Positions 33,341-45,989 of a DNA stretch of 64,000 nucleotides are shown here, piece after piece. The position numbers and the translations under genes were made by a program. Position 1 is the first letter of the stretch, and each line of letters begins with the position of its first letter. The notes beneath the pieces were generated by a model. That model was not told the origin of the DNA. It saw nothing but the letters and a program-made list of their open reading frames with translations, and searched no databases. Source of the stretch: Erodium maritimum (lineage: Eukaryota; Streptophyta; Magnoliopsida; Geraniales; Geraniaceae); the NCBI GenBank assembly GCA_963921825.1, contig OY997588.1, positions 13,282,001-13,346,000 of the forward strand. The letters are read 5' to 3'.

Positions 33341-34990
33341 CTTAATATATTACGTGGGGTAACATAAACAAAGGAAATTGAGGTGGTGTTTCGACTCATC
33401 ATCAAAATGAAAGATTACTTGCCCCTTAGAGTTAACCATACTAATCTTATGAAATAATTAGGAGATATCCAACAAGCGTATGACGATCAGCTAATAGGAC
33501 CTCCTATTATATTGTTAAAGAATCCCGTTATTGATATGTTCACACGTGGTCATAGAGAGTCTCGTTCCGTCTCATACTTTGACATTTCGTTATGAAATTT
33601 GATAGCTCGAAAATACAAGACAATTATAACAATAACCGATAAACACGTTATGATAAACTTTGAGCATTTAAATCAATATTTATATATCATCACAATCGTG
33701 TAAAATTAAACATAATTTAATTAACGTTGGGTATTGTGACTAAAATGACAATTCATGATAAGAAATTAATACACTTTTAACATTATCAAATATCAATCAC
33801 AAAGTCATGATAAGTATATATAAGCAACAGTAATGAATCATATTTTTCCTATTTTACATAAAAGCAACTTATAATACATAATTTCGAAAATACCCTCAGG
33901 TAAATATGTCAATGTCACCTCTAAACTTCCAGAGTAGTAATTCTTCAGTTACCTTTCTTAAAAATAGGCTTTTATTCGTCCCCGCATAAACCAAAATGCT
34001 GAAAGAGAGTGGCAACTATTTTGCTTCACTAAAAAAGGAGTGCTCGAAACATTCATAAGAGTTGCTAGAAACAAGCATTAAGCTTATATAATTATTAAAT
34101 AAACAACTGTACCGATGTTCAGTTTAAAAGTAATTAAGGTACATGAACAACCAACTTTATGCTTTAATTTACCCACCAGGCTTGTTTTTTTTCTCCCACA
34201 AGGATTTAATAATTTCCAAAGACAAGCAGTAGAAACATGTAAATAAGTGTCTTTCAAAATAAATAAGTGCAGACCGATGGTGATGTTTTTTTTGGAGTTG
34301 GTGAAAAAGTTGTGATTTTATTTTTTCCTTGCAAATTGCCCTGTTAATGATCATATTGAATAATAATCGTACCGTGGCCTTCTTTGCCATTGGTTATGGT
34401 TCGAATCATATAAATTGATTTTCTTTTTCTATGCCAATGCCTCTTCATGATTCCGGAGGTCAGTCTACTGCATAAATTGCAAGATATGTAATTATTGTCA
34501 CAGGCCTACCTGAATCATCACCGTTCGTTGATAATTTATTTGTTTTTATTTACATAACTATGCTTAACATGATATTTTAGATTTACAAACATAATCATAC
34601 GATGTGCGATGCAGGTGTAGAAAAAATACGGTAACTACATTTGATTTTGTGAAGAAGACCGAACTCGTTGTCTTAGACTCTAGTTTTCACTAGACCAGTT
34701 TGTTGGACAAAGTTTAGACAAGTAGAAATGGTCAATTTGACACTCAATTATCTATTGGATCGGGTCATCCTAGAACTATGAAATATTAGTTTCGTACTTT
34801 AGGAAGTGAGGCATTTCCAACGAGATATTATGAGGTCTAAACGGACAAGAGGTGAATGAGAAATTAAAGCGCAAAGATCACCCGTTGAACTTCTTTTTTT
34901 GAGAAAAATGCAAATGGAAAATGCATCATTATTGTGTAGTCCCACATAGAAAGATTATTAAACTTTCATTGAGTTTATATAGTGTTGTCT
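33341..34990. other. intergenic, no gene seen
   Basis: AT-rich spacer. No supported coding sequence and no repeat with clear borders. Confidence 0.5.
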
Positions 34991-35002
34991 TCCTAACATG
35001 TT

Positions 35003-35609
35003 TTAATTGGTTGGATGAAAGGCTTTGTACGAGACACGAATGCAACATCGGATTTGGGCTCGTGGTGCTTGTTTTGTTTTGCTTCGGCCCATATTAAACT
35101 CTTTTTTTGTGTCAATCTGATCACCAATTACTAAATCTGACCCATCTTGGAAACTGATCGAGTTTGATTTGACATCAAACACTCCCGCTGGGTAAAAGTG
35201 CTCTACAAGATCATAATGTGGTTGTTCGTTTTCGTCATCCCTATATTCCATATCATCATCAAAATTGGATTGTTCTGCGTACTGTTCTTCGTCTTCCATA
35301 TCTTCCATATCATCATCAGAACTGAACTGTTTTGCATATATACTCTTGTTCGTCTTCCACATCCCCAAACAAATCATCATCTGAACTTAATTGTTCTGTA
35401 GTAGGATTTGACCCCGCTATTGCTACCTCAGTAGTACCCGTACTAACAGCTCGACGTGGGAGATAAACGCGTTGCCCACATACACCACTCATCATATCAA
35501 CGGAAACTCCCGTATTTACTAGACTACACATGATGTTCCCAAAGTAGTCAGCGGGGGCCGGAATCATTTCCCTACCACATGTATCTTTCTTAATGGCCTC
35601 CACACGCAA
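35003..35609 (-). pseudogene. remnant of an unknown acidic-repeat protein
   Basis: Two overlapping minus-strand frames (35316-35609 and 35003-35380) share a module with the pattern SSDDDxxxDxEDEQxY..., present three times at 35220-35400: QLSSDDDLFGDVEDEQEY, QFSSDDDMEDMEDEEQYA and NFDDDMEYRDDENEQ. Before the repeats stands VYLPRRAVSTGTTEVAIAG and a Cys-containing segment. The frame shifts between copies 1 and 2, so it is broken as written. I do not recognise the family; acidic DDD-rich segments occur in the N-terminal part of MULE transposases, among others. Confidence 0.4.
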
Positions 35610-36229
35610 TATGTTCTTTCGACTCCCAAGTCCATGTTCCCAAACCAGATCGCTAAGAGCTCATATCAGAACGTGCCGAACTGAGAGGACTATCGGTATG
35701 ATACGATCCTTGAACCACATAATTGCGAAATGGAGGTCAATACTAGTTCAAAATATGTTTCAAAACCATTCCATGATAATACTAACTACGTTAATACAAA
35801 CATATTGCGAAAAATCTTAAAATTGCATGCACAAACTACAAATTAGGTCTTTCCAATTACTTACCTCGAAAAGGGCTTTTCTGTGCATGCTTCTTTGACA
35901 GTCGAACAATCAATTGAGCAGCTCAGACGAGCAATTGAAGAAGAAAAAACAGACCGGAGGACCAGCAATATGCGAGACAAAAGCAATCAACGAGGGAAGA
36001 TGAAAAACGAGGATGAAGGAGAAGGTGAACGAGAACGAATCCGAGAACAAACCCAATGGATTTGGAGCGAATAGAAACAAATTGATGTTGAGTTGGGTGC
36101 TGACATGGAGCACAGTCAAGGACGAGTTGGCTATTGACATGGACCATCCATAAGGGTAAGCTTGTTAATACAAAATTGTCATTAATGAGGAGGCTAATTT
36201 AGTAAGAGATAACAAAATTAAGACGGTAT

Positions 36230-38430
36230 AAGTCAAGGGGGGGGGGCGTAAACAAACTAATGCTTTTAAGGCTGGTCGGGGAATTAGACAGGGTGATCCG
36301 TTGACCCCCTATCTCTTCTTCTTTTGCATGGAAGGGCTATCTAGATTACTAGCGCAGGCAGAAAGGGATGACAAGCTACACAGAGTATCAGTGGTAAGGG
36401 GAACACCCGTTATATCTCATATCTTCTTTGCAGATGGCTGTTATATTTTCTGTAGGGCGGATAAGAAAGAAGCTGAATACTTACATGATATCCTCCATAC
36501 CTTTGGCTAGTTTTCGGGTCAAGTGATCAATAAGAAGAAGTCTTCGATCTTTTTTAGTAGGAACACACCCTGACCAACAAACTTCTTTGTTGCACCACTT
36601 TGGGAATCCAGGAAATTTCTCAGGCATCAATGTATTTAAGGGTCCTAAACATGCTTGGACAGAAGAAAGGAAGAGCCTTCAGTTCATGTGTGACCGAATT
36701 ATAGCAAAGATCAACTCTTGGGATGGTCAAATGATATCAACGGGAGGTAAAGAGGTGATGATTAAGTCTGTGCTTCAATCTATGCACACGTGAGCGTCTT
36801 CTTACTACCACGGTCCTTGGTCTACAAAATTCATGTGGCTCTTGCGCGATACTGGTGGGCGGGCACCCTAAGGACGAGGAAACCTATTATATGGCAGGAT
36901 TGGGCAAAATTGTGTAAGTCAAAGGAAGCAAGTGGTATGGGGTTTCGAGATATGTATGACATGAACATTGCGCTGCTAGCGAAGATGGGTTGGAAATTCC
37001 TATCTAACCCAGAATCCCTAGTGACTAGAGTGTTTGATGCCCGATATTTCAGGCATGGAAACTTTACGGCATGACAAGGTCTTAATCCCAAACTCCCAGT
37101 CAGTTGTGGTCAGGGTTGAGGGCCACACAAGATCTTCTATGAGAAGGCCTCCGGAAGACTGTTGGGAATGACCAATCCACCCGATTTGAGGGGATACCAT
37201 GGCTTATGGGAGACCTATCTGTTATCCCTCTAGGGACGGGACCCCGAGAGGATATGCTAGTGTCGGAACTCTTAAATGACCTGGGACAATGGGATGTACA
37301 GAAAATCACTACATCACTCCCACCCGGTTTTGCTTCGGAGGTGCTGAATATCCCAATCCCAAATCACACTAAACAGTATAGGTGGTATTGGACACGCGAC
37401 ACCCGGGGCCGATACAGCTGCAAAGAGGTGTATAGGTTACTGGCTAGACTAAACGGACGAAGGGTCCCAACTCAGGGCGCTTTGGTCCGGTCGGCCATAT
37501 GGGATCTCGATATCAAGCCCGCATTAAAGTTTTTTTTATGGCGCGCTATCTCAGGTAACCTATGTATATCAATTAATATTCGGACAAAATTTGTCCCTAT
37601 TCCAGAGGAATGCCCAGTATGTATTACAGGCACTGAGACAACGCTCCATCTATTAGTACAATGCCCTTTTCCTCAAGAGGTGTGGCAACGAGCGCAAGTA
37701 CCCCCCCGACATCCCAAGCTGATACATTCTTGCAATGGATGAATGATATTGTGGCCCTAACGGATATGACGTTGAAGAGTCGGATTGCACTTATTATATG
37801 GGAAATTTGGAAGGCCCGGAACAACGTTGTATGGGATGAGGTTCGTATACTAGCTAGCTCTATTGATGTTACAATCAGAAGTAATGTGCATAGTTGGAGG
37901 GAAGCGCATGGAGTGGTGACCCCACAAAATCGGTCGAGGGAGAGCCCTGCCACAAAAGGATGGAAGCCACCACCACCAATCTGGTTAGACTTGAATGTGG
38001 ACGGGGTAGTATTTCAGGATATTTCCCAAATGGGGCGGGGTTTCATATGTAGGGATGACATAGTTGCTATGATAGAAGGGAGAAGTAGAATCGGGAAGGG
38101 CAACCTGATGCCCGAGATGGAAGAAGCTCTAGTCATATGTCAAGCCCTCTTATGGGTAAAAGAGACAGGGCGATCGTGAATTGTTATTCGGAGCGATGCC
38201 CAATTTGTGGTAAGCCTGATTCTCGGATCCACCCCACTTTTCTCCCATGTGGACCGCATTATTGAAGAATGTAGGTCTATCTTTATATCTCTCGAGTATG
38301 TTAAACTCGAGTTCATTCCCAGAACTACGAACGGGGGTGTCCACTAATTAGCTAGAAAATCAAGCTTTATGTCTGTTCTGACGTGCTCTGGTCTCCAAAT
38401 ACCATATGCACTTCTATGTATTATGAAGCA
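36230..38430 (+). mobile_element. L1-type LINE remnant (RT, zinc-knuckle, RNase H), 5' truncated
   Basis: The reading starts inside the reverse transcriptase at KAGRGIRQGDPLTPYLFF (36260-36320). The catalytic-site region, expected as FADD, reads FADG, so it is altered. It goes on to INSWDGQMISTGGKEVMIK, the WW..R...I.W..W..LC segment, then the zf-RVT region (KPALKFFLWRA ... CPVC...ETTLHLLVQCPFPQEVW, 37500-37690). It ends with an RNase H domain (LDLNVDGV, then a VIRSDAQFVV segment) near 38330. The frame is lost several times (36511, 36791, 37073, 37740, 38180 areas). The 5' half, with the endonuclease, is missing. A G-run sits at its left edge (36237-36246). Confidence 0.9.
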
Positions 38431-39279
38431 ACTCAAGTAATATCATATCTCTATTTATATATAAAAAAACGTCAAAACATAATATCTCTCACATCTGATG
38501 TGATCACATGGTGATTCTCTTGTACGTAGTGCCATAATGCATGCTAGAGTCAATCAGTATGTATTGCGGTTTAGGTCCAAAAATAGAGAACCAGACCTCA
38601 AAATAGAAATGAGACATTCGCTTAAGGTCCCTAATAATTTGAAGCCCCCCCCAAAGTTGACATTTATTATAGTAGTCTCCGTGAATTTTCTTTAAATCCC
38701 GTTTAATTTCATTTCTGCTGTAAACAAGCCCTTTGGGCTTAAGCCATCTTTTTAAAGCATTAAAATTTTGTTTTATGGGCTCCAAAATATATTAAAATTT
38801 TCTTACCCTCAAGCAAATTATGGATTCTTTAAGCCCATAAACATAAAGTCGTTACTTGGGTGTGTCTTGATCAAGCAACTTTTATATTTTTACCAAATTA
38901 ACTCTCTTAGACTTGTAGTATCTTTAAATTGCCATGTTATTATGTGTCATAAGACATGTATCACATATAGTTTGTCACTTGATAAAAAGTATTGCTTGAT
39001 TATTTTTGTATTACGGGAATCGTTTAAGGCAATGATATATTCTTTAAGAAAAACTGTGTCAAGCTTTTGAATGTGTTCGAACATCATGACAATTCAAATA
39101 ATAATGAGTTATTTTCAATTTATACGTTCAGAAGTGTGTGCATGTGTAAAACCAGTACTTCATTAATTGATATGCTCAAGCACATATAAAAGTTCTAAAT
39201 CTTTTATAAGTGTCCTTCGTGAAATCCAAATCAAAAACTCAATCAACCAAACATAAAAAGACTTACATTAAGTTCTCTC
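38431..39279. other. spacer, no gene seen
   Basis: AT-rich with short unsupported frames. It may include the 3' untranslated end of the LINE remnant. Confidence 0.5.
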
Positions 39280-40806
39280 AAACAGAGCCCCCTCGTGTCT
39301 CTCTCTCTCCTTCAACCTCAGCCCCCTTTGCAAACCCTAGTCGCCGGTGATTTTCCAGGCCATTCGGGCCGTTTGGAAAGTCACCGGTGGTGTATTCGTC
39401 TTCTCCTTCTCCTCTTGACCTTGGATCTGCCTTCTTTCTCTCAGATCCGTTCCTTCTCATCCTTCTAACCCCCTCGCTCTTCTCTTTCTCTGCTTCGTCT
39501 TCCTTTTTTTCCTTCTTCTCCTCCTCTCCCTCTCCTCTCCTCTGGTGATTCAGGGCCTTGTTGCTCTCTCACTCGTCAGCGAAGAGCGGCTCAGATCCGG
39601 AAGTGGGAAGTCGCTTCTCCTTCGCATGGAGGGGATCGACACGGTATGGGCGGGTTTTCGTGGTGCGTGGTGGTGAAAGCTCCGAGACCCCCTTCCCCTT
39701 TGTAGATCTGGGCTTCCTCGGCTCAGATTTACCGGCTCCCGGAATGACCAAGTCTGGGCGTTGGTCGTTTTACCTCTTTGAGGTTTTCGCGGATCTGGTC
39801 TTCCTGGGAACTTTGTTTGCGGCTTCCTTCGACGGTGTGGAGGAGATCGTGTCGGTTCGAAGACACTTACTAGCACTGGAAGTGGGGCGCGTTTCCGTTC
39901 AAAGGATCGACGTGGTGCTTGTTCGTGGTCGTCGCTGGTGGGTCAGCCTTCTTCCTCAACAACTCCGATCTTGGATCTGGACTTTGGTCCTTAGCTGGGG
40001 CACTCGAAGTTGCTGACAGATATGACTCTCCTCCTCTTTCTCCTATTCTGGGTTTTCTGCTCCTATCCTCTGCTTATTTACTCTTCAATTTTTGCATGTG
40101 CTACCGGTCACTTTGGTGGTCGGAATTGTTGGTCTGGTGTTGGCCACCGACGATAGCATGGGGCTTTTAGGGACCTAGGTAAAAGATTGTTTAGGTAGAT
40201 GGTAGTGGGTCATGCCTCTGCCGTGTCGTGGTGCTGGCCACCGGCAAATGCAAAGCTTCTGATTCAGCCCTGGAATTGAGGGTTTTTAGCGCTGAATTGG
40301 CGGTTCTTGTGACTTTGGAGTAGTTGTAAATACCTCTTAGGAGAAGGAAGAGGGGCTTCGGGTTGTAGGTGCTGCTGAACTTTTTGGACTTCAAAGTTAC
40401 ATTTTGGGTGTTTAGACCAGTTTTTATCGGACTTCTTGCCCAACTCAAGCAAGCTTCAAAGGCTCGAGCCTTTTCATCTTCATTGATGTGGTTCTACTAG
40501 CAACATTCATATCATCTCATTTCAAGCTCCAGAGGAAGCTCTCAAGTTCACTTCATCTGCTGCAGAATTTCTTTTCATCTCATAGCAAGGCTAATCAAGT
40601 TTTAATTGTTGTTTTATGTGGTGTTTGTCATGTGCTTCTGGGATGTTGTAATGGGGTTCTCAATTTCTTTCCCTGTTCGTGTTCTGGTTGCATTGGGTTG
40701 TTGTTGTTGTGGGGCTTTCATTTTCATCCCCTGTTGTAATTCAGTTTACTGCTCTTTTCTTAAAAGGTTTACTTATATATAAAAAAAGTTGCTGATCAAA
40801 AAAAAT
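39280..40806 (+). mobile_element. probable noncoding retroposon with A-rich tail
   Basis: It starts with a pyrimidine-rich leader (CTCTCTCTCC at about 39300) and contains GC-rich stretches like those in the LINE-type leaders here. It closes with GTTTACTTATATATAAAA, a GTTGCTGATC motif and an A-run at 40798-40805, a common plant LINE/SINE ending. Open frames up to 152 codons exist but none matches a domain. A target duplication was not identified, so the left limit is approximate. Confidence 0.45.
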
Positions 40807-41200
40807 ATATAAGATTATTAATATCACACCACTCAATTTGTGTTGGGTCAAATTGTAAAGTCAGTGACATTAGCAGTGGTGTAGTTACAAATTAAAATAT
40901 CAAAAAATTATTTTTCTGGAAACAGAAATGAATACAAACTTCTAAGAACATGTACAGTGTGAAAATGCTTATGTTGTTTTTTTGTTCCAAAAAGGCCCAA
41001 TCACTTAAGTCCTATATTTGGGCTTATACCATGTTATGTTGATATAACTTGAACAGTAGGGTTCCATTGTTTTGGGATCAATAATTGGAAGAGGCGGCTT
41101 GTCTTGGCAGAAAGATAACGGTAACACAAAGGGGGAGCTTCTTTTTCATTTTTGTTTTCTTCTTGAATGCTTGTTCATCAAAGAATCTATTGATCATAGG

Positions 41201-41340
41201 TGTTAGAATATGTTGTATAGGTCCAGCCTATGTGGCTCGTTAGGGTTAGTATCGGGTTTAGGAAACCCTACCACTATATATACACATGTACCTTGTATGT
41301 ATTATTTATCAATTTCAATACAATTACACAATTGTTATCA
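41201..41340 (+). repeat. 5' LTR of the copia element
   Basis: It starts TGTTAGAATATGTTG and ends AATTGTTATCA. It has a TATATATA promoter-like stretch and a TTTCAATACAATTAC end part, both shared with the 3' LTR. Confidence 0.95.
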
Positions 41341-44300
41341 TGGTATCAGAGCCTCTATCGCTCTAAATCTCGCTTCCGCTTCAGTCGTCGCCTACGTCGC
41401 GCCACCGCCGTCGCAACGCCACCGTTCACCTTCGTTGAACGCTGCTCCTGCTCCAGCCTGCTTGCTCCTGCTCCGGTCGACCACACCACGCCGACGAGCT
41501 CCGCAGCGAGACGATCTCGACCGACCACACCGCGTCGCCATCCTCCCGTGCTCCTGCCACACCACGCCGGCGAGAAGAACTCGGTCTTGACCGATGCCGC
41601 CGGAGCAACGCAAACGCCGGACGCCTCCGTCGCCAGCACGCCGCGAAACCACCTGCTCCTGCACAACATCGAAACGCAGAAGACGTAACGAAGACGACGC
41701 GTGTAGCACACGCGCCCAGCTCCTTCGCCCGTGCACACGCGCCCACGCGCCACGCGCCCAGCTCCTTCGCCCGTGCCCACGCGCTTGACGCCTTCGTCTG
41801 CGCCCACACGCCCGGACCTCTGACCGCGTGCCCCCACGCGCGTTGACCTTTGTTCTATAAAAAAAACTAATCCTTTATTTCAGTGCTTCTTTTCAGGTAT
41901 TCCTAATGGAAAATTTTGTTATCAAGCCCCATTGTACGTTCTGCAACAGATCTGGACATATCTTAACAGAATGCAGAACTCATGCTCGTCACGTTCTTAC
42001 CTCAAACAACCCTCGATGGGATAACTCCAGGCCCTCTCAACACTTTAGGGGGGGGGGGGCGTGGCTCCCATGGGGATCATCGGCCTTCCAACAGACCAAA
42101 TGTCACTGTTGCTGCTACACCTGCTGTGTCTGCCAAATCTCCTGACATGGCTGCTCTCTTGGGTGACATACGAGCGCTTCTATCAGTTCACACTGCCTCG
42201 TCAGGTAGCTCATCCACAGTTGCTGCTACACCTGCTGTGTCTGCCAAATCTCCTGACATGACTGCTCTCTTGAGTGACATACGAGCGTTCCTATCAGCTC
42301 ACACTACCTCGTCAGGTAGCTCATCCACTACTACGCCAGCTAGCACATCCATGTGGTATCTTGATTCTGCTTGCTTTAATCATATGAGCCCGCAGTCAGA
42401 TTTGCTCACATGTGTAACCCCGGTCACCAAGTCTCCGTCTATTCGTACTGCTGATAATTCCACTTTGCTTGCCACACACTGTGGTACCGCAACCACAGAC
42501 CAACTGTCACTGCCGAACACCTTGCTTGTCCCAGATTTGTCACTGAACCTTGTATCGGTTGGTCAATTGTGTGATTTGGGTTTTGACGTTAACTTTTCTG
42601 GTCGTACTTCTTTTGTTCTTGTGCAGGATCCACTGACGGGACAAATCCATGGGACAGGACGTAAAGTTGGTCGCCTGTTCGAACTCACCTCACTGGTGGT
42701 TCCCTCACCATCATCATCATCCTCGTCTACTTGTGGCGCTTTCGTCTCCGCCGATCTCTGGCACTCTCGCCTAGGTCATCCCTCTTCCTCTCGTTTGCGT
42801 AGTCTTATTTCTAGTGGGTTGTTGGGGTCAGTTTCGCATAACTTTGGTGATTGTGTGTCTTGTCAGCTTGCTAAACATCATAAACTGCCGTTTTCCCTTA
42901 ATAATACTATTTCCTCTGCACCTTTTGATCTTGTTCATATTGACTTGTGGGGAGCGGCACCTGTTCCGACCATGGGGGGGGGGGGGGGGGGGTCTCGGTA
43001 GTTTATCATATTTGTTGATGATCATACTCGTTTTACTTGGATTTATCTCATGCATAATAAATCTGACTTCAAAAAAATTTATTCTGAGTTTTCTGCCATG
43101 GTTCGCACACAATTCTCTAAAGTTATCAAAACACTGCGTATGGATAACGGCATGGAACTTAAAGAGTCATCCTTCCTTGCACAACTTGCTTCCACCGGTA
43201 CTATCGTTCAGCGCTCCTGTCCTGGTACATCGCAACAAAATGGTCGAGCAGAACGCAAACATCGCCATATTCTTAATACGGTCTGTGCTCTCACCATTGC
43301 AGCTGCCTGTCCTGAATGTTTTTGGGGGGAGGCTGCCCTCACAGCCGTCTACACCATCAACAGGGTTCCATCCCCAGTCATAGGTAACAAAACTCCTTAC
43401 GAGTGTTTGTATGGTCGTCCTCCAGTTTATGATCTTCTTCGTGTCTTTGGGTGTGTCTGTTTTGTTCATCTACAACCTCATGAACGTACTAAACTTGAAC
43501 CTCGTTCTCGTCTTTGTTGCTTTATTGAGTATGGGATCGAACACAAAGGGTACAGATGTTGGGACCCGGTTTCCAAACGTCTCCGCATTTCTCGCCATGT
43601 CACATTCTAGGAACATAAGATGTTTTCTTCCATGTCTTCCTTTCACATTCCCGAGTCTACTCCTATCTTTTCTAATCCTGATATTGATCTGTTTTCTGAT
43701 GATGATGAGGGTTCTCCCATTGAGCTAACTCCTGCAGGTGCTCCAACATCTCTGCCTCCTACCGTGGACCATGTTCCGCCAGAGGATCCTGTGCTAGAGG
43801 ATCCTGTGCTACCGACTCGACCACAACGTCATCGGCAACTCCCATCTCACCTCCAGGACTTTGAGGTAACCCTACCATCTCGTGTCGCTTCCATAGTGTC
43901 CTCTGTATATGAGCCTGACACCTATCGGGAGGCTTGCACTAACCCCCTGTGGCAGCAAGAAATGACTGAGGAACTACAGGCCATGGTGAAGACTCATACA
44001 TGGGATCTGGTACCTTTACCTCAGGACAAACATGTGGTCGGTTCTAGATGGGTATACAAGGTGAAGACCAAGGCAGATGGTTCTATCGAGCGCTACAAGG
44101 CACGTATTGTGGCTCGTGGATTTACCCAGGAACATGGGGTTGATTATGAGGAAACATTTGCTCCTGTTGCGAGACTCACTTCTGTTCGCACCATTCTTGC
44201 TGTTGCTGCTGGCCGACAGTGGGACGTTTTTCAAATGGACGTGAAGAATGCTTTTCTCAATGGAGATCTTACAGAGGAGGTTTATATGAAGCCCCCGCCC

Positions 44301-45453
44301 GGCTATGAGCATCCCCCACACATGGTTTGCCGTTTGCGCAAATCCATTTATGGACTCAAGCAGGCTCCGCGGGCATGGTACTCCAAGTTCAGTAGTGCGA
44401 TGACAGTCTTTGGTTTCGTCTCCAGTCCGCACGAAAGCTCCCTGTTTGTTCGTCGGACCTCTCGGGGCCATACTCTCTTACTTCTGTATGTGGATGATAT
44501 GATCATTACTGGTGATGATGCTATCGGCATTGTGGATCTTAAGCGTCATCTAAGCGACCAGTTCGAGATGAAGGATTTGGGTCATCTATCTTACTTTCTT
44601 GGTTTGGAGATTTCCTCTCTGTCCTCTGGTTATCTTTTGTCCCAAGCCAAGTATGCAGCCGAGCTCATCTCCAAGGGGGGACTAACCGATAGCAAGATCG
44701 CTTCCACTCCCATTGAAGCGAATGTCAAGTATCTTCCATTAGATGGTCAAGCTCTCGAGGATCCCACTTTATATCGCCGATTAGTTGGAGGGCTGGTATA
44801 CCTCACTGTTACTAGGCCTGACATTGCATATGTTGTCCACATCGTCAGTCAGTTCATGTGCGCACCTCGCACTACTCACTATGAGGCCGTTCTTCGGATC
44901 TTGCGCTATGTTCGAGGCACCTTAACACAAGGACTACATTTCTCTTATGGCTCACCTTTAGTCCTACAGGCCTATTCAGATGCAGATTGGGCAGGCGATC
45001 CCACAGACCGACGATGTACCACAGGTTACTGTTTCTTTCTTGGTAACTCTCTGATTTCCTGCAGAAGTAAGAAACAAACAACCATTGCCCGCTCCAGCAC
45101 GGAAGCTGAGTATCGAGCCCTTGCTGATACTACTTCCGAACTCATATGGCTTCGTTGGTTACTACATGACATGGGTGTTGTTCACAAGTCAGCCACTACC
45201 ATTCATTGTGACAGTCAGAGTGCTATTCAGATTGCTCATAATGATGTCTTCCATGAACGCACCAAGCATATTGAGATCGATTGTCACTTTGTCAGACAAC
45301 ATCTCAGTCAGGGCACCCTCGCTCTCCGATCTGTCTCCTCTAGCGATCAGATTGCAGATATCTTCACCAAGGCTTTAATCCCAGGAAAGTTCAAACCTTT
45401 AGTTGACAAACTCAACTTGGGTTCATTACCACCATCTTGAGTTTAAGGGGGGG

Positions 45454-45593
45454 TGTTAGAATATGTTGTATAGGCCCAGCCCATGTGGCTCGTTAGGGTT
45501 AGCATCGGGTTTAGGAAACCCTACCACTATATATACACATGTACCTTGTATGTATTATTTATCAATTTCAATACAATTACACAATTGTTATCA
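45454..45593 (+). repeat. 3' LTR of the copia element
   Basis: Same length as the 5' LTR with three base differences, all T on the 5' copy against C on the 3' copy. This pattern would fit decay of methylated cytosines in the 5' copy. Confidence 0.95.
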
Positions 45594-45989
45594 ATAGGTG
45601 TTTTGCACCTTGGGAGAGACAAGAAAAAGGCACCATATGTGGGGATTGGGAGCTACTTGATTGAGTCCGTGTGTGGAGGGATTGATTTTCGGCAACATCA
45701 CATTCAATGCTCCATCTTATTTCATGCATTACCACCAACATGGTTGTTGGGCTTTAGCTAAGGCAAAACTAGAATCAAGCTCTTGGTTTTAATGGTTGTG
45801 TTGCTTGAAATCAAGAGAGCAAGTAAAAGTTGGAAGTCTTGTTAAATGTGTGACAAAATCAAAAAAGCACATTTGTTCTTCTTTTAAGGAAGTGGCACAC
45901 AAATCCAAGGAAATAGGATCAATGTAATATTTTAATTTTCTAAGCTAAAAGTATGTTTTCGGAACCTCTTATTATCGGTGACAAAAGAT

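Larger units (their letters stand above)
41201..45593 (+). mobile_element. Ty1/copia retrotransposon with both LTRs, broken
   Basis: Both 140-bp LTRs are present (41201-41340 and 45454-45593), flanked by the 5-bp duplication ATAGG (41196-41200 and 45594-45598). Directly after the left LTR comes TGGTATCAGAGC, complementary to initiator methionine tRNA; before the right one is a G-rich polypurine tract. Parts read, in order: zinc knuckle (CNRSGHILTEC), protease-like and GAG-pre-integrase segments, integrase, reverse transcriptase (LYVDDM) and RNase H ending near 45440. The order, integrase before RT, is copia. The LTRs differ at 3 of 140 sites, suggesting insertion of the order of one million years ago under usual plant rates. 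The element is broken by a small number of breaks. A 111-bp direct repeat (about 42108 and 42219) lies inside the coding part. Confidence 0.93.

Noticed and set aside
38504-38785. 93-codon minus-strand frame
   Set aside because: AT-rich, with no motif and no supporting start context; most likely chance.
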